DNA from: JBBAGC01 sp964491265
GTDB lineage: Bacteria; Spirochaetota; UBA4802; UBA5550
NCBI GenBank assembly: GCA_964491265.1
Contig: CAZBFP010000011.1
Span: 56,033 to 120,032, forward strand
Length of the DNA: 64,000 nt
Direction: 5' to 3'
This document shows positions 17,688 to 24,059 of the stretch, in pieces; the stretch's first letter is position 1; every line of letters begins with the position of its first letter. The notes beneath the pieces are model-generated. The model saw only the letters and a list, made by a program, of their open reading frames with translations. It was not told the origin of the DNA and searched no databases. The translations under genes and the position numbers were made by a program.

Positions 17688-18473
17688 CTATTTAAGGTAT
17701 GAGGCTGAAGTCATGTTTGAAGCTTCGCAGTGCCCTTCACCAAGATGCCCCAGGGATGTAAAGGTTTTTACAAGTTTCGGATAATCAGCATCCTCTTTAA
17801 GTTTATCCTGGCTGATATCAAGAACACCGTCCTTTGTATATGCATTAAAAAAATCGAATCCCACTGACCCGGTATTAATATGACTATCAGCTGCTGCCTC
17901 CCTGTCGCCAAAGATATGATCAAAATGGAAAGTCATCTCAACAGTTGTTTCACCGTTTTCTGCAAGAAGTCCTTTTACTTCATCACCTACAAAACCCTCT
18001 TTGCCGTCAAAGTCTATCTCCTCATCCAGCTTTATTGTGAAGTTAACAGTTTCCTCACCTTTTTTTGCTGTACCTGTAATAACAATTGAGTAGCCCTTAA
18101 ACTCACCCGATTTTGCCCTTTTTATGCTGAACTTAAGGGACTGGTAATTCCCGTGAGGAACCTTTTCATTTTTCCCCACAACTATGGGATCAGCATCCTT
18201 GTCACCTTCAGCAAGGTCGGTAAAAAATGCGCCCTTTAGAATCGATTTTAATCCTTCACTGTTATAAGCTGTTGGATTAACTATATTTACATAGACCTTA
18301 TCAAAGGAAACATGCCATCCGTTTTTTTCTACAAAGCCTTCACGGACAAAATCCTCTCCATTTGCTGTAAAAATAATTGTTCCGCTCCCCTGAGGGGCCT
18401 TTGAACATGATGATGCAGAAAATATAAATAGTGAAGCAATAAGCAATATAGATAAAAAAATCTGTTTTTTCAT
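17688..18473 (-). CDS. Lipoprotein of unknown function in the nickel operon
   Basis: 261 residues with a lipoprotein signal peptide (FIFSASSC, Cys at about 23). The body starts with a beta-rich segment (TIIFTANGEDFVREGF, NGWHVSFDKVYVNI) somewhat like DUF4382-type lipoproteins. It contains His/acid clusters suited to metal binding: FHFDHIFGDREAAADSHIN near residue 185, and HLGEGHCEA near the C-terminus. The spacer to nikL is 11 nt, so it belongs to the sodN-sodX-nikL-nikM transcript. A periplasmic nickel-binding role is my inference; I do not recognise a named family with certainty. Confidence 0.7.
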   Translation of the reverse strand: MKKQIFLSILLIASLFIFSASSCSKAPQGSGTIIFTANGEDFVREGFVEKNGWHVSFDKVYVNIVNPTAYNSEGLKSILKGAFFTDLAEGDKDADPIVVGKNEKVPHGNYQSLKFSIKRAKSGEFKGYSIVITGTAKKGEETVNFTIKLDEEIDFDGKEGFVGDEVKGLLAENGETTVEMTFHFDHIFGDREAAADSHINTGSVGFDFFNAYTKDGVLDISQDKLKEDADYPKLVKTFTSLGHLGEGHCEASNMTSASYLK

Positions 18474-18583
18474 CGATCCGGCTCCGGTATTATTTTTTTA
18501 TAATATGTAACACTGAGCCGCAGCATCTTTTTTGTCAAGAAAAAGATGTGAAATATTTCCAAAAAGTAACACGCTTCGAAGGA

Positions 18584-18919
18584 TTATTTTCTTGCAATGT
18601 GCAACAGAACAGTGCCGATTATATCATTTTTTTTTACAGGCCCGATTGTTTCAGAAGATAGGCTGGAAGGATTAATTCCTTTAACATAGAAGAGTCCCGT
18701 ATCTGCATCTGACCCGCATACTTTTTTTATAAGTATTCCATACAAAGGGGATTTGAATACTATCACTGAATTTTCTTTTATTTTATTAAAAAAAAGAGGT
18801 ATGGAGCTGATAAAAACATAATCACCATCATTGTAAAGAGGGGACATGCTGTCCCCCCATACTTTTACAATTTTGAGAATATTAAAGATCGGGGTGAACA
18901 ACTTCAAGGTTTGGCGCAT
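18584..18919 (-). CDS. sodX: Nickel superoxide dismutase maturation protease
   Basis: 111 residues of the S24/S26 signal-peptidase type. The catalytic Ser sits in VWGDSMSPLYNDGD and the catalytic Lys in GILIKKVCG, giving a Ser-Lys dyad. This small form is known as the NiSOD maturation protease, which removes the N-terminal leader so that His1 of NiSOD is exposed. It overlaps the sodN 3' end by 38 nt; the true start may lie a few codons inside, but the domain needs most of this length. Confidence 0.88.
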   Translation of the reverse strand: MRQTLKLFTPIFNILKIVKVWGDSMSPLYNDGDYVFISSIPLFFNKIKENSVIVFKSPLYGILIKKVCGSDADTGLFYVKGINPSSLSSETIGPVKKNDIIGTVLLHIARK

Positions 18920-19379
18920 ATGGGGCTTTTACCCTTTTTGTCTTTACCCCTTTAATTTCCCAGAAGATTTCAGCAAAGCGGTTAACCTTTTCAACCAGTT
19001 TAACTGCGCTTTCCCTGTCAACACCCTGCTTATCCTTTGATCCAAGCTGCATAATTTCATGAACAAGGGAATGAATTTCCGGAAATTTCTCAATATGCTC
19101 CTGTTTTATAAAATCCCCCCAGATTACCCTTACTTCATGCTTAACCTTTTCAGCATGATCCTCCTTGGTAGTAATTAAACGGGTAAGCCTGTTGTAAAAC
19201 TCACCATCCTGAGTCGCACCCTTTTCAAGATGCTCTTTGATAAGGTCAACCATCCTTACAACAGTAAGAGCGTCAATAAGGGCGGTTGAGGGATCGTATA
19301 TTCCGCAGGGAACATCGCAATGGGCCCTTGCCCTGGTAAAATTTATTTTCCTGTCCATATATTCGAGTAGTTTGTACAT
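18882..19379 (-). CDS. sodN: Nickel-containing superoxide dismutase
   Basis: 165 residues. The nickel hook HCDVPCGIYDP is unmistakable: after removal of a 19-residue leader (ending NFTRARA) the mature protein would start His1-Cys2-Asp3-Val-Pro-Cys6-Gly-Ile-Tyr9, providing the Ni ligands. The rest is the helical NiSOD body (VRMVDLIKEHLEK and onward). It converts superoxide to O2 and H2O2. The start ATG 19379 is chosen over 19397 because AGGAGAG lies 4 nt upstream. The next genes encode its protease and nickel import. Confidence 0.96.
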   Translation of the reverse strand: MYKLLEYMDRKINFTRARAHCDVPCGIYDPSTALIDALTVVRMVDLIKEHLEKGATQDGEFYNRLTRLITTKEDHAEKVKHEVRVIWGDFIKQEHIEKFPEIHSLVHEIMQLGSKDKQGVDRESAVKLVEKVNRFAEIFWEIKGVKTKRVKAPYAPNLEVVHPDL

Positions 19380-19400
19380 CTTTCTCTCCTGTAACAATTA

Positions 19401-19454
19401 ATATTAAGAATTTTATTTAATTCTTAATATACTGTATAATCATACTTCAGGCAA
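19401..19454 (-). promoter_or_regulatory. sodN promoter with overlapping inverted-repeat operator
   Basis: On the minus strand TTGCCT (19449-19454), a 17-nt spacer and TATATT (19426-19431) form a sigma-70-like promoter. A perfect 12-bp inverted repeat ATATTAAGAATT-N6-AATTCTTAATAT at 19401-19430 overlaps the -10 box and the expected transcription start, and ends 21 nt before the sodN ATG. This is where a repressor would sit. A nickel-responsive regulator is an attractive guess, but the regulator gene is not in the window. Confidence 0.65.
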
Positions 19455-19498
19455 GTAATTTTAAAAAAAACAGGGTCTTTCTGGAATACTGATTGAAC

Positions 19499-19830
19499 AA
19501 AATAAACTTCATTCCCCCTGTCCCCCGGAGGGGGCACGAGTTCAAATATTATCATTCTGATAATTTTATTTTTTTTATTCCTAAAATATCCCGATATTAT
19601 TTTAAATATCTTCATCTTTAATTGTCAATCCGTGAAACAGAATACTCTTTCTTCTCTAATTCTAACATATAATTTTATAAATTTTAAAAACTCAACAATA
19701 CAAAATGGTGTTTTAACACTATTGTATATCAGATTGCTTAAAATTTATATTACACGTGCCCCCTCCGGGGCAGGGGGCTTAGTTCAATTGAAGAGAAAAA
19801 ATAATATTATTACTTTCCGCAAAAATCCAT
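19499..19830. repeat. Family C intergenic element, copy 1
   Basis: Bounded by CCCCCTGTCCCCCGGAGGGG-type and CGTGCCCCCTCCGGGGCAGG-type GC blocks facing each other about 210 bp apart, with AT-rich DNA between. The reverse complement shares AATTAAAGATGAAGAT and the TTGTTGAG core with the copies at 34.4 and 51.6 kb. It fills the space between sodN and ridA. No gene is seen. Confidence 0.65.
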
Positions 19831-19864
19831 AATGAGTCAAAAAAATATTCTGTAATTCCGCAGT

Positions 19865-20251
19865 TTATCTCCGCAGATTTACCACCGCCTCAATTTCAAC
19901 CAGTGCATCCTTTGGCAATCTGGATACTTCAACACAGCTCCTTGCAGGATAGGTTCCTTCTTCAAAGAATGATTTATAAACTTCATTCATTGCCGCAAAA
20001 TTATTCATATCTGTTATAAAAACAGTGGTTTTAAGAATATCGTTCATTCCTGCCCCTGCTGCTTCGATAATTCCCTTTAAATTCAGGAGCGATTTCTCTG
20101 TCTGCTTTTCTATCCCCTGGGGGATCTGCCCTGTTGCAGCGTCAATGGGAACCTGACCTGATGTAAAAAGCAGACTCCCCACTTCCACACCCTGGGAATA
20201 GGGGCCGATAGCAGATGGAGCCTTATCTGTGTTTATTAATATCTTTTTCAT
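19865..20251 (-). CDS. ridA: RidA family reactive intermediate/imine deaminase
   Basis: 128 residues from ATG 20251, which has GGGAGG 5 nt upstream. A longer open frame to 20389 adds non-homologous residues and is rejected. Motifs of the YjgF/YER057c/UK114 family: APSAIGPYSQ, LLFTSGQVPID, the catalytic Arg in YPARSCVEVSRLPKDALVEIE. RidA hydrolyses reactive enamines/imines made by PLP enzymes such as threonine dehydratase. Confidence 0.95.
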   Translation of the reverse strand: MKKILINTDKAPSAIGPYSQGVEVGSLLFTSGQVPIDAATGQIPQGIEKQTEKSLLNLKGIIEAAGAGMNDILKTTVFITDMNNFAAMNEVYKSFFEEGTYPARSCVEVSRLPKDALVEIEAVVNLRR

Positions 20252-20406
20252 ATATCCTCCCGGATTTCGATTCTGTTTGCTTATTATATTGAAGTATGTG
20301 GAATTTCGCAAGAAATTATTATGGGGATGGTGTAAAAGTTGAATCTGCTTGACAGAGCGTAAATTGAAGTATATTATTAAGCATAGCAAACAGAGGATTT
20401 ATTTTT

Positions 20407-20706
20407 ATGGATCAGAACATTATTGAAAAATTAAAACAGTACGCTCACATAGTTAAGCAGACCATGCCTGCAAAAAAAATAATCCTTTACGGATCATTTG
20501 CCCGCGGCAATGAACACAAAGAGAGTGATATTGATGTGGCTGTAATAGTTGATAAAATTGAAGGGGATTACCTTGAATTAAGCGCCAAGCTTTTTGAACT
20601 GGTGAGCGAAGTTGATATACGGATAGAACCTGTCCTGTTAAGTGAAAAATCTGATAGAAGCGGTTTTATTGAAAGCATCATGAAATACGGCAAAGAGATA
20701 CACTGA
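20407..20706 (+). CDS. Small nucleotidyltransferase (MNT type) 1
   Basis: 99 residues with the pol beta-superfamily signature LYGSFARGNEHKESDIDVAV (GS motif plus D-x-D). Such minimal nucleotidyltransferases usually act as antitoxins that AMPylate a HEPN toxin, but no HEPN gene is adjacent. AGAGGA lies upstream of the ATG. Two more proteins of the same type follow on the other strand within 750 bp. Confidence 0.85.
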   Translation: MDQNIIEKLKQYAHIVKQTMPAKKIILYGSFARGNEHKESDIDVAVIVDKIEGDYLELSAKLFELVSEVDIRIEPVLLSEKSDRSGFIESIMKYGKEIH

Positions 20707-20742
20707 CAACGTTTTGCTGTAAATATTAAATCCCCTCTGAAT

Positions 20743-21072
20743 CTAAGCCGCGGGATTTATTATATATCCGGTTCTGCGGGCAATTTCAATTATTGCGTTC
20801 CCGTCATCAGTTTCAAATTGTATCTTCCCCGCAGGTACAGGCTCTATACGGCTGTCTGTAGCTGCAGCAACCCGCCACAGTGTATTCACATCACTCCGCT
20901 TTATTCCATTATTAAATACAGGTGAGACAATCAGGAGATCAATATCACTCCATTCATTTGTATCCCCTGTTGCCTGAGAGCCGTATATTACTGCAAAACA
21001 ATTTTTATATCCCGCTTCTTCCAGTTTTTTCAAATACTTTTTTACTATGATTTCAATTGATTCTTCAACCAT
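20743..21072 (-). CDS. Small nucleotidyltransferase (MNT type) 2
   Basis: 109 residues with IYGSQATGDTNEWSDIDLLIV, the GS...D-x-D catalytic signature. The start codon lies inside a 22-codon mini-ORF that links it to the upstream nucleotidyltransferase gene, and the GGAGG of its ribosome binding site is in that mini-ORF. The C-terminal part (TGYIINPAA) has no further domain. Substrate unknown; possibly a HEPN-type antitoxin that has lost its partner. Confidence 0.85.
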   Translation of the reverse strand: MVEESIEIIVKKYLKKLEEAGYKNCFAVIYGSQATGDTNEWSDIDLLIVSPVFNNGIKRSDVNTLWRVAAATDSRIEPVPAGKIQFETDDGNAIIEIARRTGYIINPAA

Positions 21073-21113
21073 TGAAAAACCTCCTCAGCACGGTCTTCAT
21101 AATCGAGAGTCAT
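21045..21113 (-). CDS. 22-codon coupled mini-ORF, possible HEPN remnant
   Basis: ATG 21113 overlaps the stop of nucleotidyltransferase 3 (ATGA). The frame reads MTLDYEDRAEEVFQWLKNQ and stops at 21045 inside the start of nucleotidyltransferase 2. The charged helix with Tyr and Trp resembles the first helix of HEPN proteins. It may be a remnant of a deleted toxin gene or a coupling leader. The similarity is weak because of length. Confidence 0.35.
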   Translation of the reverse strand: MTLDYEDRAEEVFQWLKNQLKS

Positions 21114-21427
21114 ACTGCTATTCCGGTTTCAAGGGCATTCTGAATAAAGGGCTGTCTGCCGGTTATTGTTTCAAGTTCAGCTTCAGAAAAAACCTGAACC
21201 GACAGCAGAATATCATACTCAATATTAAGCTCATAAAGAACTGAGCGTAACGAATCCTTTACTTCCCAGTCAATGGTTCTTTTTGTTATTACAATCAGAT
21301 CGTAATCGGAGTATTCCCTTGCAGTACCATTGACACGGGAACCGAAAAGAATAATTTTTACAACCATATCCTTAAAATTTTCTTCAAGCCTATTTTTTAC
21401 AATATCAAGCAGTTTTTTATTGTCCAT
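21110..21427 (-). CDS. Small nucleotidyltransferase (MNT type) 3
   Basis: 105 residues with LFGSRVNGTAREYSDYDLIVI, again the GS...D-x-D signature. The C-terminus (FIQNALETGIAV) is typical of this protein class. It is first in a minus-strand pair or triplet coupled through an ATGA overlap to the mini-ORF and then to nucleotidyltransferase 2. No HEPN partner gene is visible. It could modify RNA, a toxin or another protein. Confidence 0.85.
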   Translation of the reverse strand: MDNKKLLDIVKNRLEENFKDMVVKIILFGSRVNGTAREYSDYDLIVITKRTIDWEVKDSLRSVLYELNIEYDILLSVQVFSEAELETITGRQPFIQNALETGIAV

Positions 21428-21554
21428 TTTTTACTCCTGATACATTAATAATACCTTATTTATTATCCGCAATCAAGATTTTTTTTATATCTCTGCTTCA
21501 GCTGCTCCCTGAGCAGGAATTAATACTTATTGACTGATATAGAAAATTTAGCCG

Positions 21555-21575
21555 GCTAAACAGACATTAACCGGA
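21555..21575 (+). repeat. 21-bp direct repeat, left copy
   Basis: GCTAAACAGACATTAACCGG followed by A is identical to 23309-23329. The two copies bracket the MITE-like element and the toxin-antitoxin pair (1.73 kb). Confidence 0.7.
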
Positions 21576-21622
21576 GAGTAATATTATTGCAGGGAGACTT
21601 TCCTGTAAAAAATAGATGTTTT

Positions 21623-21652
21623 AAAACCTCCCATGTTATTGGGAGGTTTTTT
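21623..21652 (+). terminator. Terminator-like hairpin without an assigned gene
   Basis: Stem AAAACCTCCCA/TGGGAGGTTTT with a short loop and T6 at its end. No protein gene ends here on the plus strand, so a short non-coding transcript from around 21540 is possible. Confidence 0.55.
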
Positions 21653-21978
21653 AAACTCAACAGTTTATATTTAACAATGCACGAAATAATTCACTTTATC
21701 ACCGTATATTTCGAACCTCAGAATGAGGTGAGAAATCTATATTACAAGAGAGAGAGAGAATTTTTCATCACTTTAAACATGGTTCCTCCGGTTTTAACAG
21801 GAATAATAATTTCCAAAATTTAATTTTTTAAGCAGAGTGAGGGATCATTCCGCTTTCGCCTTTATTAGTAAAAATTATGTTTAATAAAAAGTTGAAAGTT
21901 TTTATTAACCCAGACTCTAAAAGTCAATAAAAAAATCCGAATACGCGGCTTTTTGGCGGGGGTTTTATTAGAAAAATA

Positions 21979-22273
21979 GTAACTACTCAGCTATTTATGA
22001 AACTGGTTACCTGTTAAATTTTGCCACAGAGGCACAGAGGCTCAGAGAATTATTCTTTTTATCCCGTTTTTCAAAACCGGGACGTTAAAATTCATCAGCA
22101 ATCAAGATTTTTTACCAGTTACTTTGAGATAAGTTAACATCACAGCTTCAAAAACCGGGTTATACCTATCAACCCCGTTGATCTTGATCTGGTTTAGTTC
22201 AAACCTTCAACCAGATCACATATCAATACCTCAGTGTCTTTGTGACTCTGTGACAAAACAGCTGAGTAGTTAC
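21979..22273. mobile_element. MITE-like element with 14-bp terminal inverted repeats
   Basis: Perfect terminal repeats GTAACTACTCAGCT (21979-21992) and AGCTGAGTAGTTAC (22260-22273). Inner arms CACAGAGGCACAGAGGCTCAG and the opposite TGTCTTTGTGACTCTGTG extend the symmetry. The flanks AAAAATA on both sides may be a target duplication. It is 295 bp with no coding capacity. Confidence 0.75.
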
Positions 22274-22470
22274 AAAAAATATTTGAATTTATAAAAGCAG
22301 ACATTAACCTGTTTTAACGGTTTGAAAAATCATTCTTCACTTTTATCCTTACGGACAATGATACTATTTATATATTTTATCATTATCCGTAAGGATAAAA
22401 AGAGCAAACTTTTTTAAAAAACCATTACAGGTTCATTAGCTAAGGAATTCAAATTACAGAAAATTTTATA

Positions 22471-22483
22471 TTGACAATGTCAA
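22471..22483 (+). promoter_or_regulatory. Palindromic operator overlapping a -35 box upstream of mqsR
   Basis: TTGACAATGTCAA is a palindrome with 6-bp arms around one base, and its left arm TTGACA is a consensus -35 element. It lies 52 nt before the mqsR start. The MqsA-like antitoxin would be the expected repressor. The -10 box is not convincing. Confidence 0.5.
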
Positions 22484-22534
22484 CATGCGCCCGCATTCTC
22501 AGCATAACAAATATTCTTTCAGGAATATAAAAAT

Positions 22535-22846
22535 ATGACTCTGGAAAAAAAGGTTCCCCATTACTCTTTATCAAAACTAAAAAGACTTATTGAAGAGGGG
22601 AAATACCGGTTTACCTTTTCTTCAAAGAAAACAATTGCAGAAGACTTTAGTATTACTTCAGAGGAAGCACTTGATACAATATTAAAACTGACAGGTAAGG
22701 ATTTATATAAATCGATGCGATCGCATGAGAACCCCGGCCTATGGCAGGACGTTTATCATAAAGATATTGGTACTAGAACAGCATACATCAAGCTGCAGAT
22801 AAGCATCACTGATGATGCCATTATTATCAGTTTTAAAAAAAAGTGA
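22535..22846 (+). CDS. mqsR: MqsR-type toxin (mRNA interferase)
   Basis: 103 residues matching the MqsR fold: KKVPHYSLSKLKRLIEEGK at the start, then DLYKSMRSHENPGLWQDVYH and IIISFKKK at the end. In E. coli, MqsR is a ribosome-independent RNase cleaving mRNA at GC-rich triplets (GCU/GCA). The LYKSM and WQDVY segments carry the active-site Lys and Tyr of the family. It precedes its antitoxin, as in the E. coli operon, with 10 nt between. Confidence 0.9.
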   Translation: MTLEKKVPHYSLSKLKRLIEEGKYRFTFSSKKTIAEDFSITSEEALDTILKLTGKDLYKSMRSHENPGLWQDVYHKDIGTRTAYIKLQISITDDAIIISFKKK

Positions 22847-22856
22847 GGTATAAAAG

Positions 22857-23306
22857 ATGAAATCTGATATGCATAGAAATTGCCCGGTATGCGGAGCTGA
22901 AAACAGCATAAATGAAAGAAAAAATTTTACGGATATTGTTACGCCTGAGGGATATACTGCTATTAAAACAGGCCCGCTGAACGGGCACTTCTGCAGTAAA
23001 TGCGGAGAGGGTTTTTTAGACAGGGAATCAGAAAAACTTTTCGATAAACAGATTGCGGAAGAAAAGGCGAGGCAGGACTCCAGAAGAGTGACAGCTTCTG
23101 AAATTACTGATGTGGATTCTGTTGTAAAAAAGATAAATGTATCACGTCAGAGGGTTCACAAAATGATGGAAGAGGGGAAGCTTCCCTATGTTTTTATTGG
23201 TGAAAGAAGATACCCTGTAAAAAACCAGAAAATTTTTGATGAACTAAGAAAAAAAGTGAGAACACAGGCATTGCTGAAAAACAAAAATGCTGTTAAGAAA
23301 AAATAG
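22857..23306 (+). CDS. mqsA: MqsA/YgiT-like antitoxin with excisionase-type C-terminus
   Basis: 149 residues. The N-terminal zinc domain has C9-x2-C12 and C46-x2-C49 and the HFCSKCGEGF wording of YgiT/MqsA proteins, which clamp the toxin. The C-terminal half (about residues 85-135) does not look like the usual Xre-type HTH. It resembles the MerR/excisionase winged HTH: KKINVSRQRVHKMMEEGKLP, then VFIGERRYPV. GAGG lies 11 nt before the ATG. It should neutralise MqsR and repress the operon through a different DNA-binding head. Confidence 0.85.
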   Translation: MKSDMHRNCPVCGAENSINERKNFTDIVTPEGYTAIKTGPLNGHFCSKCGEGFLDRESEKLFDKQIAEEKARQDSRRVTASEITDVDSVVKKINVSRQRVHKMMEEGKLPYVFIGERRYPVKNQKIFDELRKKVRTQALLKNKNAVKKK

Positions 23307-23308
23307 CC

Positions 23309-23329
23309 GCTAAACAGACATTAACCGGA
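23309..23329 (+). repeat. 21-bp direct repeat, right copy
   Basis: Identical to 21555-21575. It begins 3 nt after the mqsA stop, so the repeat pair encloses the toxin-antitoxin operon exactly. Confidence 0.7.
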
Positions 23330-23741
23330 TTATCAACATATTAAGCTTATTCCGGAAAAGCGGTTTCGAGAGGAACTTCAGGAATAAAATTTAGTGAAGC
23401 TTTATTATCTGAGGAGCCTTCCCTTCATCAAAGTGACAATGAACAGCATCTCTTATGTTACTTTTTAATACATCTTCATTTTTATTCACATCTATTTAAA
23501 AGATCACAGTTTTTTCTGATCCGTACATATTATTTCGAAAATTTTATAAGCCCTATAATACAAACATATCTTTTAATACTTTGATTCACCTGCTTAATCA
23601 AAAGATCTTTTTACGTGCCCCCTTCGGTAGGCAGGGGGATGATCCCTGTTAATGCAGCAATACATATAATTAATACTTTCCCGGAAGATTCTGAATGAGC
23701 CTCATTTGCAATATTTACTTCAACCTGATTTTCCGGAAAAA
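23330..23741. repeat. Gene-free stretch with a partial family C element
   Basis: At 23613-23702 the sequence ACGTGCCCCCTTCGG.AGGCAGGGGG and a tail TAATACTTTCCCGGAAGATTCTGAATGAGCC match the right end of family C copies elsewhere (34.7, 45.2 and 51.9 kb). The rest of the stretch shows no gene. Confidence 0.6.
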
Positions 23742-23942
23742 TTAAATTTTTTCCGCGTCATATCCGGCTTCATCAAAAAGCTTAATTAAAGCCTCTGCTG
23801 AAAGATCAGATTCCACAGAAACCTTTTTCGAATCCAGATCGACCTCCACTCCGCTTACCTTTCCGGAATCCCCCATTGTTTTCTCTATCCTCATTTTACA
23901 GTGATTACAGCTCATTTCAGGTACTTTAAATGTGTGTTTCAT
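23742..23942 (-). CDS. copZ: Copper chaperone, HMA domain
   Basis: 66 residues forming a single heavy-metal-associated domain. The metal-binding motif is MSCNHC (residues 10-15). The fold ends in LIKLFDEAGYDAE. CopZ-like proteins hand Cu(I) to a P-type ATPase, and copA lies 117 bp away on the same strand upstream. The Shine-Dalgarno GGAGG stands 9 nt before the ATG. Confidence 0.92.
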   Translation of the reverse strand: MKHTFKVPEMSCNHCKMRIEKTMGDSGKVSGVEVDLDSKKVSVESDLSAEALIKLFDEAGYDAEKI

Positions 23943-24010
23943 TATCTCCTTCCTCCTGTTAAAAAAATAGGTGCTAATTCCTTAACCAGCACGTTAAGTT
24001 AAAATTGTCT

Positions 24011-24041
24011 AATGCTGCACCGTCGAAGGCGGCGCGGCATT
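24011..24041. repeat. GC-rich palindrome between copA and copZ
   Basis: Arms AATGCTGCACCG and CGGCGCGGCATT form an imperfect hairpin around CGAAGG. The core resembles the central palindrome of family B, but the AT-rich flanks are missing. Confidence 0.5.
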
Positions 24042-24059
24042 TGTTAATCAATATTACCC

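Larger units (their letters stand above)
21428..22534. other. 1.1-kb gene-free stretch before mqsR
   Basis: Apart from the direct repeat, hairpin, MITE-like element and operator listed separately, I see no gene. The only open frames are short, lack Shine-Dalgarno sequences and cross the hairpin. A further palindrome with arms TTATCCTTACGGA/TCCGTAAGGATAA lies around 22345-22400. Confidence 0.6.

Noticed and set aside
20407..21427. A standard HEPN-MNT toxin-antitoxin pair
   Set aside because: Only the nucleotidyltransferase half is present; no HEPN gene is found on either strand.
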